From Chelativorans sp. YIM 93263 (GTDB taxonomy: Bacteria > Pseudomonadota > Alphaproteobacteria > Rhizobiales > Rhizobiaceae): 64,000 nucleotides of DNA. The notes beneath the pieces are model-generated. The model had not been told where the DNA came from. It worked only from the letters and a program-made list of their open reading frames with translations, and did not search any database. The position numbers were made by a program, and so were the translations under genes. The stretch is taken from the NCBI RefSeq assembly GCF_028767125.1, contig NZ_JAKCWP010000007.1:184674-248673 (forward strand), read 5' to 3'. This document shows, piece after piece, positions 28,099 to 36,127 of this stretch; position 1 is the stretch's first letter, and each line of letters begins with the position of its first letter.

Positions 28099-29001
28099 TC
28101 AGTAGTTCTGCTCATACCGGGTCGACCGCGTGTAGATCGCCGCCACGCCAATCACGAAGACGATCATTAGCACCGACACCACGCTGCCACGCGAGATCTG
28201 ATAGGTCTGGAAAGAAAGCTGCCACGACCAGTATTGGGCAACGTTGGATGCATTGGACGGCCCTCCCTGTGTAAGTGCGGCGAACAGGTCGAACTGCTGC
28301 AGCGTAAAGATGATGCCGAGTGAAACCACCGCACCCAGCGGCGCGCGCATCAAGGGCAGCGTTATCGTGTAAAAACGCTGCCAGGCACCCGCTCCATCCA
28401 GTTCCGCCGCCTCGTAAAGGTCCTGCGGGATGCTGGCGAGGCCCACCGAAAGCAGGATCATGTTGAAGGGCACACCGAGCCATATATTGGCGATGATGAC
28501 CGAATAGAGGGAAACCTGATGATCGGAGAGCCAGAAGATGTTTTCGTCGATCAGCCCGAACGATCGCAGTACATAGTTTAAAACGCCGAAGTCGCCTGCC
28601 AGAATCCAGCTCCACACGGCGCCAACAACCAGCGCCGGCATGATCCAGCCGGCCAAGAAGAGACCACGCAGATACGAGGAGCCTGGAAAATCCTGCTGAA
28701 AGAAAAGCGCCAGGCCGAAACCGATCAAAAGTTGAAACACGACCGAAAGGACGACAAAGCGGATCGTGTTCCACAGTACAGTGCCCGCAACGGGATCGCT
28801 GAGCACTTCGCGATAATTCTCTAGTCCGACGAATGGCCGGTCGAAGGATGCCAGAGAGAAAAGATCCACCGTCTGGAGGGAAATGACGAAGTTGTAGACG
28901 AGTGGAAAGGCCGAGAAGACAGTGAGATAGCCGAGCGCCAGCCACACGAGCAGAGCATCGAAACCGCGACTGTCGCGTATGGAACTCCAGAAATGTGCCA
29001 T
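28099..29001 (-). CDS. Carbohydrate ABC transporter permease (MalF/UgpA family)
   Basis: A 300-residue inner-membrane protein with six helices and the EAA loop IPQDLYEAAELDGAGAWQRFY. The start ATG at 29001 has AGGAG 8 bases upstream; the frame is open to 29034 but the upstream codons have no ribosome site. It lies 65 bp downstream of the binding-protein gene. Confidence 0.9.
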   Translation of the reverse strand: MAHFWSSIRDSRGFDALLVWLALGYLTVFSAFPLVYNFVISLQTVDLFSLASFDRPFVGLENYREVLSDPVAGTVLWNTIRFVVLSVVFQLLIGFGLALFFQQDFPGSSYLRGLFLAGWIMPALVVGAVWSWILAGDFGVLNYVLRSFGLIDENIFWLSDHQVSLYSVIIANIWLGVPFNMILLSVGLASIPQDLYEAAELDGAGAWQRFYTITLPLMRAPLGAVVSLGIIFTLQQFDLFAALTQGGPSNASNVAQYWSWQLSFQTYQISRGSVVSVLMIVFVIGVAAIYTRSTRYEQNY

Positions 29002-29066
29002 GAGCAATTCTCCTGCGGGGTTACGGGCGGCCAAAGCGCCGCCCGTAACCAGTCTCGGGAGGGAGA

Positions 29067-30278
29067 CTATTCGCCGAGTACGCCGTCGATCTTCTGCTGC
29101 GCGGTTTCAAGCGCGGTTCCCGCGTCCGTCTGACCGGTTAGTGTCGACTGGATGGCCTCCTGAACGGCCTTTGAAATTCGCGGCCACTCGGGATGCGGGC
29201 CACGATTGCGCGCATATTTCATGCTCTCTTCGAAGACCGCGTAAATGGTCGGGGTTTTCGGATCGTTCACCTCCACCCTGGAGGCGGGCAGATAGCCGAA
29301 CTCGTTCCAGACGCGCGGCATCTGCTCGTAGAGAAATTCAAGGAAAAGGAACGCCTCTTCCGGGTTGTCGCTGTTGGCCAGGATGACATTGTCACCTTCG
29401 CCCAGGGCGGAGGCCCGTTCCGCGCCTTCCTCCGGAATAGGGAGAAGCGCGGCCCGGTAGTCGAACTCCGCCTCCTCGCTCATGCGCGGCAGTTCCCAGG
29501 GACCGGAGATGGCCATGGCGGCACTGCCGGTGTTGAAGGTTCCCGTGGAATCCCACTGGCTCCGGATCAGCGTATCGGGAGAAGCGAGCCCCTCGTCGAG
29601 CAGGCGCTTCCAGAAATTGAGAGCGCGTGCCCCGCCTTCCGTGGCCACATTGTCATAGTCTCCTCCGGTCATCTGCAGCCACGGCAAAAATTGGAACGTG
29701 CCCTCTTCGGTCGCCACCGCAGAAAAGGCGATCCCGTACGCGTTCTCCTCCGGCTTGGTCAGCACCTTAGCCGCCTGGTAAAGCTCGTCCCACGTCTTGG
29801 GCGGATTGTCCGGGTCGAGCCCAGCCTCGCGAAACTTGTCGGCATTGTAGTAGAGTGCAATCGTATTTGCTCCGCGCGGCAGACCGTAGATGCCGCCGTC
29901 CCAGGTCACCGAGGCAAGTGGGCCCGGATAAATGTCTTCGGCATTCACCACCTCGGACTTCTCGATGTAAGGCGTGAGGTCCAGCAATAGTCCGCGGGAG
30001 GCGAAGAGCGCCACCTCGGGATTGTCGATATAGGTGATGTCAGGCCCATTGCCGGTCGCCACGGCACGCGCCAGATCGTTCACCATGTCCCTGAACTGTA
30101 CCGTGCGCACGTTAACGGTGATGTCGGGGTGTTCTTCCATAAACTCTTCGGCGAGAACATAGTGATACTCGCCGGGATCATCGATCGTCCAAAGGTCGAG
30201 CGTCACCTGCTCGGCCGATGCCATGGCGGTGGAAGCCAGAAGTCCGGCTGCTGCGAATGCAAGTATGGTCGATTTCAT
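29067..30278 (-). CDS. Carbohydrate ABC transporter substrate-binding protein (family 1)
   Basis: A 403-residue periplasmic sugar receptor. The start ATG at 30278 has GGGAGG upstream and opens a clear signal peptide (ILAFAAAGLLASTAMASAEQ). The mature protein begins VTLDLWTIDDPGEYHYVLAEEF, and FQFLPWLQMTGGDY and AMAISGPWELPRM are family 1 landmarks. The ligand is probably a mono- or oligosaccharide or polyol, given the isomerase and oxidoreductase encoded upstream in the same unit. Confidence 0.9.
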   Translation of the reverse strand: MKSTILAFAAAGLLASTAMASAEQVTLDLWTIDDPGEYHYVLAEEFMEEHPDITVNVRTVQFRDMVNDLARAVATGNGPDITYIDNPEVALFASRGLLLDLTPYIEKSEVVNAEDIYPGPLASVTWDGGIYGLPRGANTIALYYNADKFREAGLDPDNPPKTWDELYQAAKVLTKPEENAYGIAFSAVATEEGTFQFLPWLQMTGGDYDNVATEGGARALNFWKRLLDEGLASPDTLIRSQWDSTGTFNTGSAAMAISGPWELPRMSEEAEFDYRAALLPIPEEGAERASALGEGDNVILANSDNPEEAFLFLEFLYEQMPRVWNEFGYLPASRVEVNDPKTPTIYAVFEESMKYARNRGPHPEWPRISKAVQEAIQSTLTGQTDAGTALETAQQKIDGVLGE

Positions 30279-30348
30279 TCTTTCCTCCCTCCTGCGGTTG
30301 CGTCCAGTTTCACTGCGAATCCCGCCTCCTCCGGTTGGGCCCCGCGCA

Positions 30349-31245
30349 CTATCCGGCGACGAAACTCCCGCCCCGGCATTGCTTGAGATACTCGAGCGCA
30401 CGCACTTGGCCGGTCATTTCCAGCGCATCGCGATAGACCGGATCGTGCCAGCCCTCGATATCTATGGAGCCGCCCCAGCCGGCCAGCCGAAGTTCCGAGA
30501 TGATGTCGGTCCAATTGTTGTCGCCGAAACCCGGCGTACGCATGAAAACGAAAGGATGCTTGCCGAAGACCCCGTGCTCGCGGATCACATCCCAGCGGAT
30601 GGTCGCGTCCTTGCCGTGTATGTGAAAAAACTTGTGAGCCCATTTGCGAATCTGCGGGATCGGATCGATGAGATAGACCATCTGGTGGCAGGGTTCCCAT
30701 TCCAGCCCGATGTGCTCGTCCGGCGTTTCGTTGAAGATCAGTTCCCAGGCGTCCGGGTTGTGCGCGATGTTCCAGTCGCCGGTCTGCCAGTTCCCGTCCA
30801 TCGCACAGTTCTCAAACGCGATCCGCACGCCACGATCGGCCGCACGCCTGGCAAGATCTGACCAGACCTCCTTGTAGCGGGGCAGACTCTCCTCGATCGG
30901 CCGTCCGCGCACGCGCCCTGTAAAGCCAGCCACACAGGAGGCGCCGAAGTGATGTGCATTGTCGATACACTGCTTCCACCCCTCCAAGGTTTCGCGATCC
31001 AGCGGCTCGTCCTCCAATGGATTGCCGAACATGCCGATGGTGGAGATTGTGATGTCGCGGTCCCCGATGGCGTCGAGGCAACGTTTTCCCAGTTCCGCGA
31101 GGTCCTGACCTTCCGTCGTCTGCCAGAAGAAGGGCTGAAAGCTTTCAAACCCGTGCTCGGCTAGCGCGGCAATCGTCTCGTCCGCACGAGCGCGCGTCCC
31201 CTTGACCATAGTGCCGATGCGGATGGATTTGACTGGATCGTCCAC
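30349..31245 (-). CDS. Sugar phosphate isomerase/epimerase (xylose isomerase-like TIM barrel)
   Basis: A 298-residue AP-endonuclease-2-type TIM barrel. Probable metal ligands are the glutamate in IAFENCAMDG, the histidines in FFHIHGKDA and the glutamate in SIDIEGWHDP, a spacing typical of this family. Such enzymes isomerise, epimerise or dehydrate free or phosphorylated sugars and keto-inositols. It lies between the oxidoreductase and the binding-protein gene, so it likely acts on the oxidised transported sugar. Confidence 0.82.
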   Translation of the reverse strand: MDDPVKSIRIGTMVKGTRARADETIAALAEHGFESFQPFFWQTTEGQDLAELGKRCLDAIGDRDITISTIGMFGNPLEDEPLDRETLEGWKQCIDNAHHFGASCVAGFTGRVRGRPIEESLPRYKEVWSDLARRAADRGVRIAFENCAMDGNWQTGDWNIAHNPDAWELIFNETPDEHIGLEWEPCHQMVYLIDPIPQIRKWAHKFFHIHGKDATIRWDVIREHGVFGKHPFVFMRTPGFGDNNWTDIISELRLAGWGGSIDIEGWHDPVYRDALEMTGQVRALEYLKQCRGGSFVAG

Positions 31246-31260
31246 GCTTTTTCCTTCCTG

Positions 31261-32286
31261 TTATCTGATTTCAACCCGGCTGCGGGTTTCCGCGCTTTGG
31301 ATGGCTGCAAAGACCATTGCGAGGCTCTTGATGTTGTCCACCCCGTCCGTCTCTGGCCTGCGGCCCTCCTCTATCGCAGCAAGAAATTCCTGAATGACGC
31401 TTGCGTGCCCTCGCGTCTTTTCCTTTTCGGGAGCATCCGGCACGGCGAGCGGTTTGAGATCGTTCAGGAACTTGCCTTCACTTGCCACAACCCGTGCTTC
31501 AAAGCCTTCTTGACCATCCCAAAGCAGCGAACCCTTCGTCCCTGTGAAACGCCACGCGGCCTCCCAACTGGTCGGTGCCCCTTCGGCGCACCAGGAACCG
31601 CGGTAGGTGAAGGTCACGTCTTCGGAGAACTCGAAAATCGCGTTTGCCGCCGCGCCATGGGCATACCACGACCCCTTTGGATTGGTTTCGTGTGCATAGA
31701 CGGCCAGAGGCACCTTGCCCGCCATGAAACGTGCGGCATCAAAGGTGTGAATAGCCATGTCGAGGAGCAGGACATGGTCCATCTCCTCGCGAAATCCGCC
31801 AAAGTGGGGGGCGAGGAAGAAGTCGCAATGGAGGCCGGTGAGCTGACCGATGGCACCGCTCTCCAGAAAACGGCGAATGCGCCGCACACCTGAAATGAAG
31901 CGGCGGTTTTGAACGATGGCATGAACGCGCCGGGTTTCCTCCGCCACCGATATGAGGAGCTTCGCATCCTCCAAGGACGTGGCCATCGGCTTTTCGCTGA
32001 GCACATGGCAGCCCTGTTCCAACCCGGCAAGGACAACTGGTTTGCGCGCCGCAGGCGGTACGACATCGAACAGTATATCGGCTTCGACCGATTGCAGCAT
32101 TGCTGGAAGGTCGGTTCCGGTCTCGGCCGAAAGGCCAAACTCGGCCGCTATTGAGCGCGCCACAGCCTCGTCAACATCCACGAGGCCGGCAATCTCGATT
32201 CGGTCGGAAAGCGAAGGCATCTCCTGCAACGCCCGCACCCAGCCCTTGGCCATGGCGCCACACCCCGCGAGAACGGCCTTTTTCAC
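31261..32286 (-). CDS. Gfo/Idh/MocA-family NAD(P)-dependent oxidoreductase
   Basis: A 341-residue dehydrogenase. The Rossmann motif is VLAGCGAMAKGWVRAL, the cofactor and substrate lysine is in HVLSEKPMATSLEDA, and a C-terminal alpha/beta domain follows. Family members oxidise sugars, inositols or their derivatives. It is the first gene of the operon and is preceded by two LacI-type operators; AGGAAAGG lies just before the start. Confidence 0.87.
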   Translation of the reverse strand: MKKAVLAGCGAMAKGWVRALQEMPSLSDRIEIAGLVDVDEAVARSIAAEFGLSAETGTDLPAMLQSVEADILFDVVPPAARKPVVLAGLEQGCHVLSEKPMATSLEDAKLLISVAEETRRVHAIVQNRRFISGVRRIRRFLESGAIGQLTGLHCDFFLAPHFGGFREEMDHVLLLDMAIHTFDAARFMAGKVPLAVYAHETNPKGSWYAHGAAANAIFEFSEDVTFTYRGSWCAEGAPTSWEAAWRFTGTKGSLLWDGQEGFEARVVASEGKFLNDLKPLAVPDAPEKEKTRGHASVIQEFLAAIEEGRRPETDGVDNIKSLAMVFAAIQSAETRSRVEIR

Positions 32287-32342
32287 TAACCTTTCCTCCC
32301 TCTGGCGTGCTGCAGCCCTAGCGCCCGCCTTGTCCTCTGCTC

Positions 32343-32356
32343 CGTAAACGTTTACG
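32343..32356. promoter_or_regulatory. LacI-type operator CGTAAACGTTTACG, proximal copy
   Basis: A perfect 14-bp palindrome with a central CG, 57 bp upstream of the oxidoreductase start on the minus strand and 221 bp upstream of the divergent LacI-family gene. A 13-of-14 copy is centred 52 bp further upstream. Confidence 0.78.
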
Positions 32357-32394
32357 ACGATAGGATCACCAACGGAATTATGTCAATAGGAAAT

Positions 32395-32408
32395 CGGAAA
32401 CGTTTACG
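32395..32408. promoter_or_regulatory. LacI-type operator CGGAAACGTTTACG, distal copy
   Basis: It matches the 32343 site at 13 of 14 positions. Centre-to-centre spacing is 52 bp, close to five helical turns, so two dimers would lie on the same face of the DNA. It lies between the divergent operon and the regulator gene. Confidence 0.72.
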
Positions 32409-32576
32409 AAAGAAGTCGTATGAAGCTCTTTTTTGATCTTGCATCGCGCTCGTCTGGAAGGGCCAACCTTTCACCGGAAGCTAAGTCTCGTTAAAGCTCG
32501 CGCGCATGAATTACAGGCGCGCACGTTTCGGTTAGGCTCAATACGTCGAGTGGTCTGAAGGAACAGAAGTCGAAGC

Positions 32577-33605
32577 ATGGTCGGAATCAGGCGTCTCGCC
32601 CAACATCTGGATATCTCAATCGGCACCGTGTCACGGGCGCTCAACGGACGGCCCGACGTAAACGCTGAAACGCGCCAGCGCGTGTTGGAAGCAGCGGCGG
32701 AGCTCGGCTATGCACCCAACCAGGCGGGCCGCTCCCTGCGCAAGGGCGCAACGGGCGTTATCGGCTTCATGATGCAAACCGGCTCGGAGATCACGGGTGA
32801 AGGCGACACGTTTTTTATGAGCGTGTTCGATGGCATCCAGGCCGTTTTCTCCCGCCATGGACTTGATCTCGTGGTGCTCCTCTGCTCCTCTCGCGAGGAT
32901 CCGGACGCGTATTTGCGCAGGACAGTCGCGCGCGGGTTTGCTGACGCGCTCATCATATCGGCCACGCGCAGAAATGACCCGCGCATCGACCTGTTGGCCG
33001 AAAGAGGAATATCCTTCATCGCGCTCGGGCGCAGCGAATCCGACGCAGGACACCCCTGGATCGATCTCGATTTCGAGAGCTTCGCCCGTATCGGCATCGA
33101 CCGTTTCGTGGCCCAGGGGCATCGCGACATCGCCATCGCCGCTCCGGCGGACGACGCCAATCTGGGCTATATCTTCATAGAAATTGCAGAAAAGACCCTC
33201 GCTGCGCATGGCCTGTCCTTGCCCGCAGATCGCGTTCTGCGCTCGCCACCGAACGAAGCAGGCGGCTACGAAATGGCAAGGAAGATTGCCTCAATGAAAG
33301 ATCGCCCGACGGCAATATTGCTGGTCAACGAAACGACGGCGATCGGCTTCTATCGCGGGCTCAGCGATGCAGGCCTTTCTCCCGGCCAAGATATCGCGGT
33401 TATCGGTTTCCGCGATAGCCCACAGGCGAAATTTCTCTCCCCGCCCCTCACCTGCTTCCGCCTGGATCTGCACGCGTTGGGCGAGGCGCTTGCCGAAGCT
33501 CTGCTCGCCACCATGCCTGCGTACAGGGACGAATATCCGTTGGGGACGGTGCGCCGAATCTGGCCGATGGACTTGGTTGAGGGATCTAGCGACCGGTTAC
33601 GGTAG
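32577..33605 (+). CDS. LacI-family transcriptional regulator of the carbohydrate ABC operon
   Basis: A 342-residue regulator. The helix-turn-helix IRRLAQHLDISIGTVSRALN is followed by the hinge YAPNQAGRSLRKGA and the effector domain with VIGFMMQTGSEI and IAVIGFRDSPQAKFLSPPL. It is divergent from the oxidoreductase-isomerase-ABC operon and probably binds the two CGTAAACGTTTACG-type sites between them. The inducer should be the transported sugar or a product. Confidence 0.9.
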   Translation: MVGIRRLAQHLDISIGTVSRALNGRPDVNAETRQRVLEAAAELGYAPNQAGRSLRKGATGVIGFMMQTGSEITGEGDTFFMSVFDGIQAVFSRHGLDLVVLLCSSREDPDAYLRRTVARGFADALIISATRRNDPRIDLLAERGISFIALGRSESDAGHPWIDLDFESFARIGIDRFVAQGHRDIAIAAPADDANLGYIFIEIAEKTLAAHGLSLPADRVLRSPPNEAGGYEMARKIASMKDRPTAILLVNETTAIGFYRGLSDAGLSPGQDIAVIGFRDSPQAKFLSPPLTCFRLDLHALGEALAEALLATMPAYRDEYPLGTVRRIWPMDLVEGSSDRLR

Positions 33606-33661
33606 GATTAATCCGTCTTTCCGAGTATCGCTTCCTTAGCCCGAGTCGTTAGTGGCCCCAT

Positions 33662-33687
33662 CCGGTGCACGTAAGCACCGGCATTTT
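33662..33687 (+). terminator. Probable terminator after the lacI-like gene
   Basis: A perfect 7-bp stem CCGGTGC/GCACCGG with a 6-base loop is followed by CATTTTA. The U-run is short, so strength is uncertain. It also separates the regulator from the opposite-strand tRNA gene. Confidence 0.5.
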
Positions 33688-33697
33688 AGGTGTTTAT

Positions 33698-33772
33698 TGG
33701 AGCGGGCGATGGGGATCGAACCCACGACATCAAGCTTGGGAAGCTTGCGTTCTACCACTGAACTACACCCGC
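33698..33772 (-). tRNA. tRNA-Gly (anticodon CCC)
   Basis: The minus strand folds as a complete tRNA with an encoded CCA. The 7-bp acceptor stem is GCGGGTG with CGCCCGC, including one G-U pair; the anticodon loop is TTCCCAA, giving CCC; the T-arm carries GTTCGATCC. The D-arm AGTTCAGTGGTAGAACG is typical of tRNA-Gly. Confidence 0.95.
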
Positions 33773-33872
33773 ACGCAGGCAATTACATCGCCATCCCCGT
33801 GCGTTCTGTCAAGCGGCATTTCGTGCGTTCCGCGCAACGCCGGCTTGACGCAAGAGCCGTCACGTACCACCT

Positions 33873-34703
33873 GTGACCGGTCCCGCAACAACCACAAACA
33901 ATTCCGCCGTGAACGCGCTCAAACAGATTGTCGAATCCCGCCGCTTCGAGACGGTCATCACCGTCCTCATCATCATCAACGCGATCACGCTCGGGCTGGA
34001 GACCTCGCACGCGGCGATGGAGGCCGCGGGGCCGCTTTTGATCTTTCTTGATCGGTTCATCCTCGGTGTTTTCGTAGCCGAACTCGTGGCCAAGATTGCC
34101 GTTTACCGTGGACGCTTCTTCCACGATCCCTGGCGCATATTCGACCTGCTCGTAGTCAGCATCGCGCTCGTCCCCGCGACGGAGAATCTTTCCGTGCTCC
34201 GCGCGTTGCGTATTCTGCGCGTGCTACGGCTTGTCAGCGTCGTGCCGTCGCTCAGGCGTGTGGTGGGCGGGCTGGTGGCCGCGCTGCCAGGCCTGGGCTC
34301 GATCATGATGCTCCTGGGGCTCGTCTTCTACGTCTTCTCGGTCATGGCGACCAAGCTCTTCGGGGGAACGTTCCCCGACTGGTTCGGTTCTATCGGCGCG
34401 TCGGCCTATTCGCTGTTCCAGATCATGACGCTGGAAAGCTGGTCTATGGGCATCGTGCGCCCGGTCATGGATATCTATCCCTGGGCCTGGATGTTCTTCA
34501 TACCCTTCATCATCTGCACCACCTTCACCGTGCTCAACCTCTTTATCGGCATCATCGTCTCGGCCATGCAGGCCGAGCACGATGCCGAGGCGACAGCCGA
34601 GCGCAACGCGCTTCAGAAAGAGCAGGAGGCGATCCTCGAGGAGATCAGGGCGCTGCGCAAAGACGTCGCGGCACTGCGGCACAATTCCCCCACAACTCGC
34701 TGA
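33873..34703 (+). CDS. NavBac-type voltage-gated sodium channel
   Basis: A 276-residue six-helix ion channel subunit. The S4 voltage sensor has arginines every third residue (LRALRILRVLRLVSVV, about 109-124), and the pore loop carries the selectivity filter TLESWSMG (186-193), the sequence known from the bacterial channel NavAb. The S6 helix ends near residue 232 and is followed by a C-terminal tail (about 234-270) rich in Glu, Lys and Leu that should form the tetrameric coiled coil. The start is GTG 33873; a GTG at 33909 is possible. Function in osmo- or pH sensing is unknown. Confidence 0.88.
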   Translation: MTGPATTTNNSAVNALKQIVESRRFETVITVLIIINAITLGLETSHAAMEAAGPLLIFLDRFILGVFVAELVAKIAVYRGRFFHDPWRIFDLLVVSIALVPATENLSVLRALRILRVLRLVSVVPSLRRVVGGLVAALPGLGSIMMLLGLVFYVFSVMATKLFGGTFPDWFGSIGASAYSLFQIMTLESWSMGIVRPVMDIYPWAWMFFIPFIICTTFTVLNLFIGIIVSAMQAEHDAEATAERNALQKEQEAILEEIRALRKDVAALRHNSPTTR

Positions 34704-34846
34704 CCACGTCCGGAGTCGGCGATATCTGGCGGCTATGTGCCTTCACGCCGATGCTCAATCAATTGCGTAGGGGCGGTGGTTCTGCCAATCTCGTTATGTG
34801 ATCTGGCGTTCTATCGGCGAGCCGTCGAGTAGAAGCCAGAGGTGCT

Positions 34847-35935
34847 TCAGCGGAAGTGTTTGGAGAGCTTGAGCGCCTGTCCCTGGTAGTTCGACTTGAG
34901 ATCGGCCCCGTAGAGCGCCTGCGGCAGAGCGCTCATATGCTCGTAAACGAGCCGGCCGACGATCTGCTCGTGCTCCAGAATAAACGGCACCTCGTGACTG
35001 CGCACTTCCAGAACGGCGCGGCTTCCCATGCCTCCGGCGGCGGAATGGCCAAACCCGGGGTCGAAAAAGCCAGCATAATGCACCCGGAATTCGCCGACCA
35101 ACGGGTCGAAAGGCGTCATCTCGGCAGCGTAAGCCGGCGGGACGTGAACGGCCTCGCGTGAGACGAGGATGTAGAACTCGTCCGGATCGAGCACCAGATC
35201 CTTGGAGCCGTTGTTATAAAGCGGTTCCCAGAAATCCGAGACCTCATAGCCCCCCTTACGATCCACATCGACGAGGCCGGTATGGTGCTTGGCGCGATAG
35301 CCGACCGGCTCGCCGGGCTTACCGGCGAGATCGATGGAAAGCGCAATTCCGCCACCCGAAATGTTCGGCGCTTCGGCCGCAACCAGTGTTTCCCTTTCAT
35401 GCAAGCCGGCGAGGTCACCCTCGCCGAGAAGTGCATTCCCGCGGCGGAACCGTATCTGTGACAGCCGTGAGCCGGGCCTGACGACGATAGGGAACGTGCG
35501 CGGGCTGACCTCGAGATAAAGCTGGCCGGAATAGCCGGGCGCGATCTTGTCGAACTCCGGGCCGCGATCGGTCAGGACGCGGGTGAAGATGTCGAGCCGG
35601 CCAGTGGAGCTCTTCGGGTTTGCAGAGGCGGAGACATCCGGCGGCAGCGCCAGACTTTCCATGAGCGGCACGATGTAGACGCACCCGACTTCGAGCACCG
35701 CGCCTTCTTCATCCAACCGGAGTTCGTGCAGCTTCAGCCGCTCGAGCTTTTCGGAAACCTTGTAATCCGGGCCCGGCAGAAAGCTCGCCCGGACGCGATA
35801 GGCAACATTGCCCAGGCGCAGGTCGAGGCTGGCGGGTTGCACCTGGTCGGCGTCAAGCGGCCGCGGCGCGACAAGCGCGCCGTCGGAAAACAAGGCGGCG
35901 ATTTCCCGGTCCGGCAGTATCCCCGTCTGTGCCAA
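34847..35935 (-). CDS. dcd: dCTP deaminase, long alphaproteobacterial form
   Basis: A 362-residue 2'-deoxycytidine 5'-triphosphate deaminase, about twice the length of E. coli Dcd, with two related halves. The first half holds ADQVQPASLDLRLG and the active-site region ANPKSSTGRLDIFTRV; the second half repeats the fold with EFYILVSREAVHVPP and FDPGFGHS. The frame is open to 36442, but I place the start at the TTG at 35935, which has GGAGG 5 bases upstream and gives the usual opening LAQTGILPDREIAAL. The enzyme supplies dUTP for thymidylate synthesis. It is divergent from metZ. Confidence 0.9.
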   Translation of the reverse strand: MAQTGILPDREIAALFSDGALVAPRPLDADQVQPASLDLRLGNVAYRVRASFLPGPDYKVSEKLERLKLHELRLDEEGAVLEVGCVYIVPLMESLALPPDVSASANPKSSTGRLDIFTRVLTDRGPEFDKIAPGYSGQLYLEVSPRTFPIVVRPGSRLSQIRFRRGNALLGEGDLAGLHERETLVAAEAPNISGGGIALSIDLAGKPGEPVGYRAKHHTGLVDVDRKGGYEVSDFWEPLYNNGSKDLVLDPDEFYILVSREAVHVPPAYAAEMTPFDPLVGEFRVHYAGFFDPGFGHSAAGGMGSRAVLEVRSHEVPFILEHEQIVGRLVYEHMSALPQALYGADLKSNYQGQALKLSKHFR

Positions 35936-36017
35936 TCGATCCTCCGCAGGCTCATCCCGGACGTTTACTGCAGTCGAAGATTGACGCAAGGGATTGTCGG
36001 GTCTAAAGAGAAGTTTA

Positions 36018-36072
36018 TCCCGTGGTGATTTGGCCGGTCGGCTTGCAGGCACGTAAAAGAAGTCGCTAAAAG
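36018..36072 (+). promoter_or_regulatory. SAM-II riboswitch upstream of metZ
   Basis: The core CCCGTGGTGATTTGGCCGGT is followed by CGGCTTGCAGGCACG and AAGTCGCTAAA, closely matching the SAM-II (metA) aptamer known from alphaproteobacteria. P1 can form from CGTG (36021-36024) and CACG (36050-36053), and the pseudoknot helix from CGGCTT (36039-36044) and AAGTCG (36060-36065) with one G-U pair. It should shut off metZ when S-adenosylmethionine is plentiful. Confidence 0.9.
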
Positions 36073-36089
36073 GCCGCGCTCGATGCTCG

Positions 36090-36113
36090 ACCGGCCCTTG
36101 CGGCCGGTTTTTT
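36090..36113 (+). terminator. Intrinsic terminator between the SAM-II aptamer and metZ
   Basis: A perfect 6-7 bp stem ACCGGCC/GGCCGGT with a five-base loop is followed by six T. It lies 18 bases after the aptamer and 14 bases before the metZ ATG, so it is well placed to act as the riboswitch expression platform by transcription attenuation. Confidence 0.82.
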
Positions 36114-36127
36114 GTTGGGCAGAAGCG

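Noticed and set aside
36083..36127. Upstream in-frame ATG for metZ
   Set aside because: It would translate through the intrinsic terminator hairpin of the riboswitch; the ATG at 36128 gives the normal family N-terminus.
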